Under the pieces are notes generated by a model. That model ran no database searches. It saw nothing but the letters and a program-made list of their open reading frames with translations, and was not told the origin of the DNA. From Eutreptiella sp. 'Long Island Sound 2002' (taxonomy: Eukaryota > Euglenozoa > Euglenophyceae > Eutreptiales > Eutreptiaceae): 64,000 nucleotides of DNA. The DNA lies in contig OZ038392.1 of the NCBI GenBank assembly GCA_964036045.1, forward strand, positions 25,114,663-25,178,662, written 5' to 3'. This document shows positions 33,003 through 42,862 of the stretch, piece after piece (position 1 is the first letter of the stretch; every line of letters begins with the position of its first letter). A program made the translations under genes and the position numbers.

Positions 33003-35847
33003 TGACGCGTTCCCGTGGGGGGCCGGCCACGGGACGCTGCGGTGACACGCACAGGTGAGCAGGCAGGCAAAGCACTACGCTCACAAGGGCATCAATACGC
33101 TCGTGTCATGTGACAAAGCGTTTCAGGATCCTTGCCACTCTGCAACAAGGGAACGAAAGTATGTACAGCAACACATCAGGATATGTACACATGGGGTTAA
33201 GACTGGACTGGGGTAAGGGCATTACAGGACAATAGACACTCTATCCCAACTCGTATCCCAATCCCAGGTCCGACCCTCTCAGTGGCTGGTGGGGGCGGGG
33301 GCACAAACACAACCCATGCCCTGCTCAGTCCGGACCCTGAAACCCTGCCAATAGGAGAGGTGTCCCGCCCAGCCAGAGGCGAGTTCCTGGGAACCAAGAG
33401 GCTCCAAGGCCAACTGACAGTGGCTTCCCGTGCTCCCTTAACAACAGGTCCCAACTCCGCCCTGGGACAGAGATATGGCCCCGCCATTATCCCTCAGGAG
33501 TTGGTAGCTGAAAATGGGCTGTTTCAGCCCAAACTGATATTAGCATGAAAAACTCCAAAATTGACCCCTCGTCCGGACCCGCCAGAGGTAGGGACGAGGC
33601 ATCTGACCCTTTGTCCTTCGCATACTAACTCCTTGGACCCCTCACCCAACCTGGTTCCCTCTGAGGTCCCGGCATCAGGGCACCACGGGTTTGTCACGTG
33701 GGGTCATGATTGCCAAAATGGCAAAATCGGCCGTCTCGGGCGACCGTCCAGGGTAGGAGATCTTGGCGATATTGACGCGCCAAGCCTTGATTCACAACCC
33801 TTGATATCCCCTTTGGTCCCATGCCCTGGGTTATCGCTTGCTGTCACGCCGGCTGCTTACTGTTCACCGAGGGGATGACCACACGGACGGGGCAGAAAGC
33901 AACATGCGGTGCAAAGGTGGGGATCGTGGATCGCACCAAAAGTTGAATGGCTCCGGATGAGCCGGAGGAGCAAATACGAAACTCAAGGGCTTTCAACCCT
34001 TGGTCATATGCTACAATATGCGCTCTTGTTCCTGGCTAGATCCCGTGCCCCATGGAGATATGGTAATTCCAATATGGCATACAATGGCAAAAACAGCGAA
34101 ATTTGGCCAAAACGGCCCGCACTCATGATTCCATATCTCCATGGCCACGGCGAGGATCCTTTCAACCAAAGATGCGATAGACACATCGGACTTAGGTCCC
34201 AATATATGCCACTTGCCATCCCTCATGGTCGCCTCCAGCTATTTTTCCCATTGGAGGGAAAGTGACACACGTATGGGGTAGAATGGCAACATACCCCAAA
34301 TTGGGTGACTCACAACTCTCCCATCAAGAGGATAGGTCACATGGGGAAACACCCCATTCGATGTGGGCTTATGTGCCCTCTCCGAATTGCCCTTACCCTT
34401 GGTCAAGTGGCGCACGCAACCTCGGGGGTGAAATCAGGGGGAGAAGGAGTTTGTGGCCATTTTGGGCAAAACGGCCAAAATTCACCCAAGAAGTGGTCCC
34501 TGCAAATATCGTATCTCCGTATCGCAAGAGAAAGGAGCCTCGGGCTTTTGCATGGATGCAAACCGAAGCTTTGCTTCCCTTTTGCAACAAGGGTTGAGGT
34601 TCAAAGCACAATGAAAGCATTTTCAACACCTCAATCCTTGAAGCACACTATTTGTGGGAAAAAGTGCATATATCGGCTATATTGGCATGAACATATCCTT
34701 GGGACCTTGAGGAGCAAAAATATCAGTAAACACTTTTGGAGTAGGCCCATAGTAGGTGCTTTCAAACATGCACACTATGGTTAGATTGTCTCCGCCCACT
34801 CGTGTCATTAGTGCTTGCATATGAGCGCGTGTGCAAAGAGGCAATGTGGCACGCGTGCTCACAAGGCGAAGTAATATAAAATAGAAGACAAGGTTGTAAA
34901 AATCAACCATGCCATCCACGATGTCCTTCGTGGTCTCTACGTTACATATTGCCTTAGTTCGAGGCTCAACTCCCCATAGGCTTCGAATACGAGCCTCGGG
35001 GGTTTGGCCATTTTGGCCTAATTTTCAACCAAAACTTGCCCTCTTTTGCAAATAGCATTTTGGTACGCATTGAATTGCGTGGAGCGATCGTTGAGTGGGC
35101 TCGAAAAACGAAAATGGCCTCGGGCTTTTGGTCTTGTGAGCCTCGTGTTCGGTCATTAACGTTCATGCTCACAAGGTCACAAAGTTAGCGTTTGCGCACG
35201 CAAACGACTTGGGTTTGCGAGACCCATAGGCTGCCTAAAACACCGCCATTGCCCGCTTCCCTAAGCAAGATGATATGCCTGCGTGAAAGGGGCATGGATG
35301 AAAGACATAGGGGGGAGACGTAGGGTACCGTGCGAACTCTTGGTCCTTGAGAAGCATGAGTTCGCACGATCGACGGAAAGCCTTGCGCGCTGATTTTCTC
35401 GAAAACGCAACGGCGAAAAATTCTGGTGAACACACCAGATGAAAGTACATTAAATATCCTCTAGATTCAGCACTTAAGTTCTCTTAGAACCTCACAGGTA
35501 CTCGAGAAAAGTCAATCACAAAACTCGCCACGGAGAAGCGACGAAGGCGCGCGAACAGGCGACATCAGGCGGCGATTTCACGACAATTAGAAATCGCGGT
35601 AGAAATCGGGTATTTCACCGATTTCCGACTGAAAATCGCCTAAGACAATAAAATTACGGTAATTCTACATCGATTTATTGGTTAGAAATCGGATTCCAGA
35701 TTTCACGGGTTAGAGAACAGAGATAGCCGGTGTCAACGGCTTCCGCACGGGTGTGACGGCTCGCAGGCCTCTGGGCCATGGGCCATAACGGGTGTGACGG
35801 CTCACAGGCCTCCGGGCCATGGGCCATAGGTTCTGGGTACCGCTTCA
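33003..35847 (-). repeat. E2 5' LTR (right copy)
   Basis: Long LTR of 2,845 bases with TG...CA ends. It contains about 473 bases (34151-34623) that are missing from the left copy; both copies were identical at insertion, so the left one lost it. ORFs in both LTRs are mirrored pairs without domain evidence. Its inner 230 bases also match the start of the window. Confidence 0.92.
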
Positions 35848-35851
35848 ATAG
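35848..35851. repeat. Target-site duplication of E2, right copy
   Basis: ATAG directly after the LTR-terminal CA; pairs with 19395-19398. Confidence 0.75.
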
Positions 35852-36075
35852 GATGTGGGATAGATAAGGCAATCTTGGATGTTTAGTAGATATATTTTTA
35901 CTGGATGATAGGGTGGATTTCTCATATGTGCATATCAGGTATTTCATTGGCTATGTGTACCATATCTGTTTGCAGGATACTATTCAGTCAACACTATCGT
36001 TATGTCTTCGGTGCCAAGCAATGTTGCTGCCCATGCCACTGCGACCTCTGCTCCTGACCACCCGGTCTGGTTCCA
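35852..36075 (+). repeat. E1 3' LTR, right part (after the E2 insertion)
   Basis: Non-repetitive sequence whose last 43 bases match the E1 5' LTR end before the primer site at 2519. It ends in GGTTCCA. The next base starts the Helitron-like repeat unit. Confidence 0.6.
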
Positions 36076-37757
36076 GTTGACTTTTGGCGATTTTAGCCAA
36101 CAGGCAGCAGTGGCGACAGTTCTCTCGCTTATAGAGTACGGGATATGAGGTTTGAGACATGAGTCATGAGTATCTGCACGATGTGAGATATGGTGCTATG
36201 GTGATATGGTCATATGGCCCGCGCTTCAAGCGCGGGCATTCGCAATAGGTACGGGATACCAGGTACGGGATATGCGGTATGATGTACACAGTGTGAGGTA
36301 TGGGTGATGTGTTTGGAAATATGGATTATGTGAATCGCGGTGTCCAATGTGGTGTCAGAGTAAAGTTTAGGAGGGGTAAATTTCACTCATAGAGTACGGG
36401 ATATGATGTTTAAGACATGAGTCATGTGGCACGGGATATGAGGTACGGGACATGAGGTGTGTTGTATTGGGTATGCGAATTGCGGTGCAGTGTGAGATAT
36501 GGTGCTATGGTGATATGGTGATATGGCCCGCGCTTCAAGCGCGGGCATTCGCACTAGGTACGGGACATGAGGTGTGTTGTATTGGGTATGAGAATTGCGG
36601 TGCGGTGTGAGATATGGTGCTATGGTGCTATGGTGATATGGCCCGCGCTTCAAGCGCGGGCATTTGCACTAGTTAATATATTCAATTGTGGTATGGACGT
36701 TGTCGTCGTTCGTCGTCGTCGTTCGTCATACCCAAAAAATCCTCCCAATTGTGCACGCTGCTGCCGGCTTGTGCGCGTGCCCGTCAAATGGCATCTGGTC
36801 GATTTCGATTTCTGGCACGAGAAATGGATCTGAAATCATGGAATCATGTGTTCTTAGAATCTGTATGTACTGTACAGCCGATTATGCGGGTATCTGCACG
36901 AATAATCCCGCCTGTTGACTTTTGGCGATTTTAGCCAACAGGCAACAGTGGCAACAGTTCTGTCGGCTATAGAGTACGGGATATGAGGTTTGAGACATGA
37001 GTCATGAGGTACGGGATACCCGGTACGGGATATGCGGTTTGTTGTACACAGTGTGAGGTATGGGTGATGTGTTTGGAAATATGGATTATGGGAATCGCGG
37101 TGTCAAATGTGGTGTCAGAGTACAGTTTAGGAGGGGTATATTTCACTCATGGAGTACGGGATATGATGTTTGAGACATGAGTCATTAGAAGGGGTAAATT
37201 TCACTCGTAGAGTACAGTTCTCTCGCTTATAGAGTACGGGATATGAGGTTTGAGACATGAGTCATGAGGTACGGGATACCCGGTACGGGATATGCGGTAT
37301 GTTGTACACAGTGTGAGGTATGGGTGATGTGTTTCGAAATATGGATTATGGGAATCGCGGTGTCAAATGTGGTGTCAGAGTACAGTTTAGGAGGGGTATA
37401 TTTCACTCATAGAGTACGGGATATGATGTTTGAGACATGAGTCATGAGGTAGCAGATACGAGGTACGGGATATGCGGTATGTTGTACACAGTGTGAGGTA
37501 AGGGTGATGTGTTTGGAAATATGGATTATGCGAATTGCGGTGTCAAATGTGGTGTCAGAGTACAGTTTAGGATGGGTAAATTTCACTCATAGAGTACGGG
37601 ATATGATGTTTGAGACATGAGTCATGTGTCAGGGGATATGAGGTACGGGACATGAGGTGTGTTGTATTGGGTATGTGAAATGCGGTGCGGTGTGAGATAT
37701 GGTGCTATGGTGATATGGTGATATGGCCCGCGCTTCAAGCGCGGGCATTCACATTAG
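36076..37757 (+). mobile_element. Helitron-like tandem array (about 180-bp units with hairpin 3' ends)
   Basis: The word AGAGTACGGGATATGA-GTTTGAGACATGAGTCAT recurs at about 36134, 36391, 36971, 37152, 37232, 37411 and 37591; several spacings are 180 bases. Units without the tail carry TGCGGTATGTTGTACACAG and TTTAGGAGGGGTA words. Units with a tail end in the hairpin CCCGCGCTTCAAGCGCGGG followed 8 bases later by CTAG or a one-base variant: 36218-36236, 36527-36545, 36642-36660, 37727-37745. A short GC hairpin about 10 bases before CTAG is the hallmark of Helitron 3' ends. No Rep/helicase is present, so these are non-autonomous. E1 inserted at the left edge of the array. Confidence 0.65.
36642..36672 (+). 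repeat. Helitron-like 3' terminus, clearest copy
   Basis: A 19-base perfect hairpin with a 1-base loop, then CATTTGCA and CTAG, followed by T as expected for insertion between A and T. Confidence 0.6.
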
Positions 37758-38274
37758 TCTATACTCTTAAAATGACAGTGGTGGTCGCCTCCGGCGGGTC
37801 GCGCCGGACGGAACCGTTTTGTAACCGTCCGTAAAACCACTAGTTACGGGTATTTGTAAGAGCCGGCCTAACGCCATCGGCGGCTGGGCTCTCGGCAGGT
37901 CTTGCTGACAAATTTCGCATCACTGAGTGCGATCATGCAGGCGGCTGTCAATTTGGAGGTGATCAACCAGGCAGCTGTTGCATGGTGGAGGTATGGTGCA
38001 CTTCTCATGGGTGTTGCTAGGTGCTTAGGTGATCACAGAGGCTGCTCGGGGATGGAGGTGTGGAGCACTTCTTGCGGGTGCTGCCGGCTGCTCAGGTATG
38101 CACTTCTCCCAGGGCCTGCGGTGCATGATTGAGGTGTGGCGCACTTCTTGCGGGCGTTGTAGGCCGTCGGGGCATGCACTTCTCCTAGGGCTTGCGGTGC
38201 ATGATTGAGGGCTGGCCCCTTGCAGGTGTTGCTGGCTGCCCAGGTATGCATTTCTCCTAGGGCTTAGGGTTAAG
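37758..38274. repeat. Degenerate tandem block around GCACTTCTCCTAGGGC
   Basis: After about 150 unique bases (including a GC-rich stretch at 37790-37880), words such as GGTGCATGATTGAGG and GCACTTCTCCTAGGGCTTG recur roughly every 60-75 bases from about 37960 to 38270. No gene is seen. Confidence 0.5.
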
Positions 38275-38460
38275 CCACTGCTTGCGTCTGACCCTACTCA
38301 GGTGGGGGACCTCCGTGGTTGGGCCACTGCCTGACCTTGACCCTACTTGCGTGGGAGACCCCCGAGGTTGGTCCACTACCTGTCCCTGACCCTAATCGGG
38401 TAGGTGACCCCCGAGGTTGGGCCACTACCTGTCCGTGAACCTACTAGGCTGGGTGACCCG
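38275..38460. repeat. About 60-bp tandem repeat, three copies
   Basis: Units begin GGTTGGGCCACTRCCTGWCC and end GTGACCCCCGA; three successive imperfect copies. Confidence 0.75.
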
Positions 38461-38465
38461 CTGTC

Positions 38466-38921
38466 ATGCTCTGCTGTACTATTTTTCGACCAACCACATT
38501 CCAGATGAGGCCTACGCCTTTCCAGACAGCGCTCAAGGCCTTCAAGACCAAGCCCAAGGCCTTCAAGACCAAGCCCAAGGCCTTCAAAACCGGGTCCAAG
38601 GTGTTCCTGACCGAGCCCAAGGCGTTGCCGGCCAAGTCCAAGGACCAGCTAAGGCATTGGAGGTACATGCATCGCAGGTACACGGATCTGAGGCACTTGT
38701 ATTGGAGGTACACCCATCGGAGGTACACCCATCCGAGCTTTACTTACCAAAAGTACACGGATCGGAGGTGTACAAATCAGAGTTACTTTCATCGGAGGTG
38801 CTCCGACCGCAAGTACACCCATCGGAGGTACATAGATGAGAGGTACTCACAATCTAGGGCCACTCATCGGAAGTGCACCCATCGCAGGTACACGCATCGA
38901 ATGTACACCCATCGGAGGTAG
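38466..38921 (+). CDS. Hypothetical repetitive basic ORF over two minisatellites
   Basis: 151 codons with an ATG at 38466. It encodes first a 7-residue repeat (KAFKTKP, from the 21-bp array) and then a 5-residue repeat (YTHRR, from the 15-bp array). A second plus frame (to 38839) is equally open and gives DQAQGLQ and VHPSE repeats, so openness alone follows from repeat lengths divisible by 3. No known family. Coding is doubtful. Confidence 0.2.
   Translation: MLCCTIFRPTTFQMRPTPFQTALKAFKTKPKAFKTKPKAFKTGSKVFLTEPKALPAKSKDQLRHWRYMHRRYTDLRHLYWRYTHRRYTHPSFTYQKYTDRRCTNQSYFHRRCSDRKYTHRRYIDERYSQSRATHRKCTHRRYTHRMYTHRR
38534..38640. repeat. 21-bp tandem repeat
   Basis: AAGGCCTTCAAGACCAAGCCC repeated with the later copies diverging; about five copies. 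Confidence 0.85.
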
Positions 38922-39350
38922 ACCCATCGGCGGTAGACCCATCCTTGATACACTTATGGGGGCTACTGCCATCAGAGGTGCACGGATGGTGGGTACACCC
39001 ATCGGAGATCCACCTGTCGGAAGTAAGTCCACCCATCGGAGGTACTGCCGTCGAACGCACAACCGTCGATGGTACACGCAGCGGAGGTGCACCCATGGAA
39101 TGTACACAGATCAAATGTACTCCCATCGGAGGCACACCCATTCGAGGTACACCCATCGGGGGTACGTACACCCATCAAAGGTACACCCATCGGATGTACT
39201 CACATCGTAGGTACGTCCATGAAAGGTACACTGGGGGTGCTTCGGAGGTACACTCATCAAGGTCCACCATCGTCGGTGGTACAACCATTGGACATATACT
39301 CATCGAAGGTACACAAATCGGAGACACACCCATCGGGGGTATACGGAGCG
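38645..39350. repeat. 15-bp minisatellite (GTACACCCATCGGAG)
   Basis: Roughly 45 degenerate copies of a 15-base unit, GTACACCCATCGGAG, with point changes and occasional length changes. No single stop-free frame runs through the whole block. Confidence 0.9.
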
Positions 39351-39359
39351 AGGCAACAT

Positions 39360-39880
39360 GGGCCGTGTGACCGGTGTCCGAAATATTGGCGGTCTAAGCC
39401 TTGTGCGCGATGTGGGTAGTCTGTGCGGTGTAGACGATGTGCGGAAACGGGGACGTTGTGGTGAGCGTTGTGAGCACTGCGAGCGGCGTGCACAATGTGG
39501 GCTCTGTAGGCCAGGCGTGCAAAATGTCGACGGTATGGTCGGTGCGGGCGGTGTGTGCAATGTGGTCTGTATGAATCATGTCTCTAATGTCGGCTATGTA
39601 CCATCTCTGAGCGGTGTAAGTAGTGTGCGCAATGTGCACGGTGTGGATAGTTTGAGGGCAATGTGGGCTGTTTGAGCGGTGTGCACAATGTGGGCAGTGT
39701 GAGCCACATATGCAATGTGGGCAGCGCAGGCAGTGTAAGTGATGTATGCACTGCGGGCAATGTGGGCTGTGCGGGCAGTGTGATTGGTGTGTCCATTGAG
39801 CACGATGCGGACAATGTAGGCAGTGTGGGCGGTGTGCGCAATGTTGGTAGTACGTGTCGTGTAGACTGTTTGGCTTGGTT
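39360..39880. repeat. Degenerate GTGTGCGCAATGTGGGC minisatellite
   Basis: Short units of 15-21 bases built on GTG(T/C)GCAATGTGGGCAGT. Different in sequence from the 15-bp array next to it. ORFs on both strands are consequences of the repeat. Confidence 0.8.
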
Positions 39881-39944
39881 GTTAAAAGCCAACCACGACT
39901 TGTGGCTCCTTGGAGTTGCGATAAGCTAGCACAGGGTTGAGAGA

Positions 39945-40035
39945 GGGTTGGGAGATGATGGGAAGAACGTGGGAGAGGGTTGGCACAGAGTGGGAGAGGG
40001 GTGGAATAGGGTTGGAGGAGGGTAAGGAGAAGATT
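39945..40035. repeat. Short G-rich tandem block (GGGAGAGGGTTGG)
   Basis: About six imperfect units of GGGAGAGGGTTGGnA on the plus strand. Confidence 0.6.
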
Positions 40036-40169
40036 GCAGAAAGCACAAGCAAGCCCATCATCAATCAATGGTGTTTTCCTACACCACCCATGGCCATGCA
40101 GCACGGCTTAGGGTACATTTCAATTTGTGCATTGTATTTGGTATAAGCAGGGCAGGTATCAGGTATTAG

Positions 40170-40325
40170 CAGGGCGGGTATGTACCGAAAGAAAAGGGAC
40201 ACCGAGAATGCGTATCCATCCAGCTGTGGATACCGGTATGTACCGAGATAAAATAGACACTCAGAAAGTGTATCCATCCAGCTATGGATGAATGTATGTT
40301 CCGAGATAAAACAGACACTCAAAAG
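40170..40325. repeat. About 59-bp tandem repeat
   Basis: Units run TGTACCGAGATAAAATAGACACTCAGAAAG... TATCCATCCAGCTATGGAT; two full copies and a partial third. Confidence 0.8.
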
Positions 40326-40465
40326 GCGTAGTAGGTTGAGGTATTACAAGTCAACATACATGACATTGCAGTACGCATAGGCATTGTGTGCATTGCAGGT
40401 GAAAAACCCACCCCGTCTATGCCAGTCTACATTTTCTGCGGATAACAGTTGCCTCAACTTTTGCT

Positions 40466-40491
40466 GCGCGTAGCGCGGGCAAGGAGTCTAG
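40466..40491 (+). repeat. Helitron-like 3' terminus
   Basis: GCGCGTAGCGCGGGC hairpin-forming sequence followed by AAGGAGT and CTAG (40488-40491), then T. No 5' end was recognised for it. Confidence 0.4.
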
Positions 40492-40980
40492 TTTCTATTA
40501 TTTTCAGACTGGTCGTGTAAAGGCGCGGGCCCGGCGGCAGCGCGCGTGTGCGCATCGCAGAAAAAATTTATGCTACAAGGGCGTATTTTTTCTTTCGATT
40601 GCACAGATGAATGCGCATTTTTGGGGCACATCGAGCGGTGTGCAGTACAGTTGCATTTTCGCCGATTTTGGCTTTCCAGTTGGCGACGCGGGCGCTAACC
40701 GCTTGTAACTACTGCCAGAACCACCTGTTAACGCTATCTGTGGATGTTCAGCGCCGGCGCCACACGACACGTGTGTGTGTCAGTCAATTTCTGCAAATCC
40801 CCTGAAGTTTCCTCCATGTACCAGTATTGGCTTGGAGCGAACTTCCTGCCGGCATTGCATCACTGGTGCAATACCCCCCTGTCCCGTGCACCCATTGCTC
40901 TTTGTAGGTACTCATTGTGCAACTAGCTTCGACCCCTTTAGATGTAGCCCCTACAGCGAGATGGATGCATTCACCCACCC

Positions 40981-41460
40981 ATGGGAATGGAGGCCAAAGG
41001 AGTTCTGTGGCATCCCATGCGGTTGCCATCAGACATCTCTAGGCCAACTCAGTCGCCGTCCCCGGCACCTCAGTCCCCATCTCCGCCCTCCCTGGCACCT
41101 CAGTTGCCATCGTCGGCATCAAGGGCACCTCTTCGGGCCGTTGCAGCACTTCCCACCAACCCCAAGACCTTCGATCGCGAAAAGTTGGCCAAGGCTCGTG
41201 CATGCCGCGAAGCTCTTCGTGGGGCCCAAGCCCAAGCCCAAGCCCGAGACCCCCCTCCCCCGCGACTCCTAACAAAGGCTGAGCCTCGAGGACCACGACC
41301 CTTAACCGCAAAGCAGAGGGTTCAGAAGCTCCTCAAGGCGCGCAAGACCCCAGAAGTAAGGAAGGCTAACCCACCTTTAACAAAAAAAAACAAAAAAAAC
41401 AAGAGGTTGGACCTCACATTGCTCTATGTTCTGAAAATACCAGGGCCAAACTGGCCGTAG
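40981..41460 (+). CDS. Hypothetical Pro/Ser- and Lys-rich ORF
   Basis: 159 codons from ATG at 40981. Contains SPSP-type repeats and an AQAQAQ run, ending in a Lys-rich stretch (TKKNKKNKR). An overlapping plus frame (40775-41272) is also open. No known domain. It could be an exon fragment carried by the surrounding Helitron-like element, or chance. Confidence 0.2.
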   Translation: MGMEAKGVLWHPMRLPSDISRPTQSPSPAPQSPSPPSLAPQLPSSASRAPLRAVAALPTNPKTFDREKLAKARACREALRGAQAQAQARDPPPPRLLTKAEPRGPRPLTAKQRVQKLLKARKTPEVRKANPPLTKKNKKNKRLDLTLLYVLKIPGPNWP

Positions 41461-41729
41461 CCGTGCGCGGCTTTGTTCAGAAAGTGGCACATGTAGCCAT
41501 GAGTCAGGGCAGCTGTGAGTGTAAAAGTATTTCTACATCAAAGACATTTGACTAACTTCCTTGCATCATTGGTGCGGCACACCCGTGTTGCACACAACAT
41601 GTGATATTGACCACATCAACCTAAAGCACAAATGCAAAGTTGGGAACCCAAGCCTTAAAGCGAGCATGTAAAAGCTATCATGTATCATTTAAATTTTAGT
41701 AAAGCGTATGCGGTAACTGTATCCGTAAA

Positions 41730-42350
41730 AGTAATTGTATTTGCAACCACTATTGCAAAATGTAGCCATGGGTGAGTGTAGCCATGAAGGTAAAATGTGG
41801 CACCGAGCGTGGCCATGAGTGTAAAATGTAGCCATGAGTGTAGCCGTTGGTGTGAAATGTAGCCCTACGTGTAGCCCTACGTGTAAATGCTTTCCTGTAA
41901 AAGGTATCATGTAAAGGGTATGCTGTAAAAGTAATTGTTAAAGTAACTGTACCTACCACCATGAGTGCAAAATGTACCCATGGGTGAGTGTAGCCATAAG
42001 TGTAATATGTAGCACTCAGTGTAGCCATGAGCGTAAAATGTAACCATGACCTAAGGCATAAGTGGGCGTAGGCATGTAGCCCGCGTCGCCAATTGGACAG
42101 CAAAAACGGGCGAAAATGCAACCGCATGTAGCCGTACGTGTAACCAGGTGTAAAAAAGGCGCCATGAGCGTAAAATGTAGCGGTGGGTGTAGCCATGACT
42201 TTTGAATGTAACCTTGAGAGTAGCGGTGCGCATAAAATGTAGCCCGGAGTGTGGCCATGAGAGCAAAAGGTAGCTATGAGTATAGCCGTGAGTGCAAAAT
42301 GTTGCCATCAGTGTACAATTAGTGTAGAATTTAAATTCAAATCTAAATGT
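41730..42350. repeat. About 19-bp degenerate minisatellite (GTAGCCATGAGTGTAAAAT)
   Basis: Many variants of GTAGCCATGAGTGTAAAATGTAGCC, interrupted near 42065-42125 by the inverted-repeat partner of 40646-40690. Confidence 0.85.
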
Positions 42351-42450
42351 AGCCATGAACTTAAATGCTGAAGCCAACAACATCTATCAGAAAAAATTGG
42401 ATGCTAGCACCAAATTTTCTACCCGCGCATTTGCGCGGGCTGAAGGCTAG

Positions 42451-42862
42451 TATCGCTTAGGACTCCGAGTGGGACTAAAGGATCTGCACACATTCCGCAC
42501 GCGCATCCACAGTCAAATTTTGACGGAACTGAACAAGTAAAGGTACGGGGCAGCAGAATTTAGAAAATCTACATCACATTACTTTTATCACTATCTGTTG
42601 AATACCATTGCCAATTTATCTACAAACACTCAGAGCCATTGTATGATAGCCTATAACACCGGCCACCATCCACACTACATCACCGAGTAACAAAGGTTTC
42701 AGAAATATAAGCATCTATGCCCAAATAGTCAAGATATCTTGATGGTATTCAACAGCGCTTCTTCATCATACCGGCTACTATGTCTAGCCAACAATCAAAC
42801 CTGGAGTAACCATTCAGAGTCTCAAGGGAAATGTCTGCACCTACAGATCTCTCATTTGCCAA
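42451..42862. other. AT-rich spacer, nothing recognised
   Basis: No ORF with a recognisable motif, no RNA signature and no repeat that I can see on either strand. Confidence 0.5.

Larger units (their letters stand above)
19399..35847 (-). mobile_element. E2: complete Ty3/Gypsy chromodomain retrotransposon inserted in E1
   Basis: Two direct LTRs begin TGACGCGTTCC and end GGTACCGCTTCA on the plus strand. Flanking ATAG is duplicated. Read on the minus strand the order is 5' LTR, leader, gag, zinc-knuckle ORF, UAG, pol with chromodomain, non-coding tail, polypurine tract, 3' LTR. E2 is structurally complete, but its RT active site is altered (D to N), so this copy probably cannot transpose by itself. 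Confidence 0.92.
2476..36075 (+). mobile_element. E1: Ty3/Gypsy chromodomain retrotransposon, interrupted by a TIR element and by E2
   Basis: Order on the plus strand: LTR end, iMet primer site, gag, UAG, pol (protease, methyltransferase-like domain, RT, RNase H, integrase, GPY module, chromodomain), purine-rich tract, 3' LTR. A 4.36-kb inverted-repeat transposon splits the integrase at 11168/15529. The 16.4-kb E2 splits the inferred 3' LTR at 19398/35848. The right end at 36075 is inferred from the 41-base match to the 5' LTR end and from the abrupt start of the Helitron-like repeat (GTTGACTTTTGGCG) at 36076, which recurs without E1 at 36907. The left LTR is outside the window, so the E1 target duplication cannot be checked. 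Confidence 0.7.
40494..42450 (+). mobile_element. Candidate non-autonomous Helitron
   Basis: It starts TCTATTATTTTCAG right after the previous CTAG and ends in the hairpin CCCGCGCATTTGCGCGGG (42422-42439) followed by CTGAAGG and CTAG (42447-42450) before T. Inside are a proline-rich ORF and a degenerate array. An imperfect inverted repeat (40646-40690 with 42074-42118, word TTGGCGACGCGGGC) also lies inside. No Rep/helicase. The 5' end is a guess from its TC start. Confidence 0.4.

Noticed and set aside
36001-36150. Possible first exon (acceptor-like TTTGCAG, ATG and an open frame reading into TFGDFSQQ)
   Set aside because: The first part is the E1 LTR terminus (copy at 2476-2518) and the second part is the Helitron-like repeat, so the frame spans an element junction.
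38645-39350. CRISPR array
   Set aside because: Units are contiguous 15-mers without unique spacers, and the genome is eukaryotic; this is a minisatellite.
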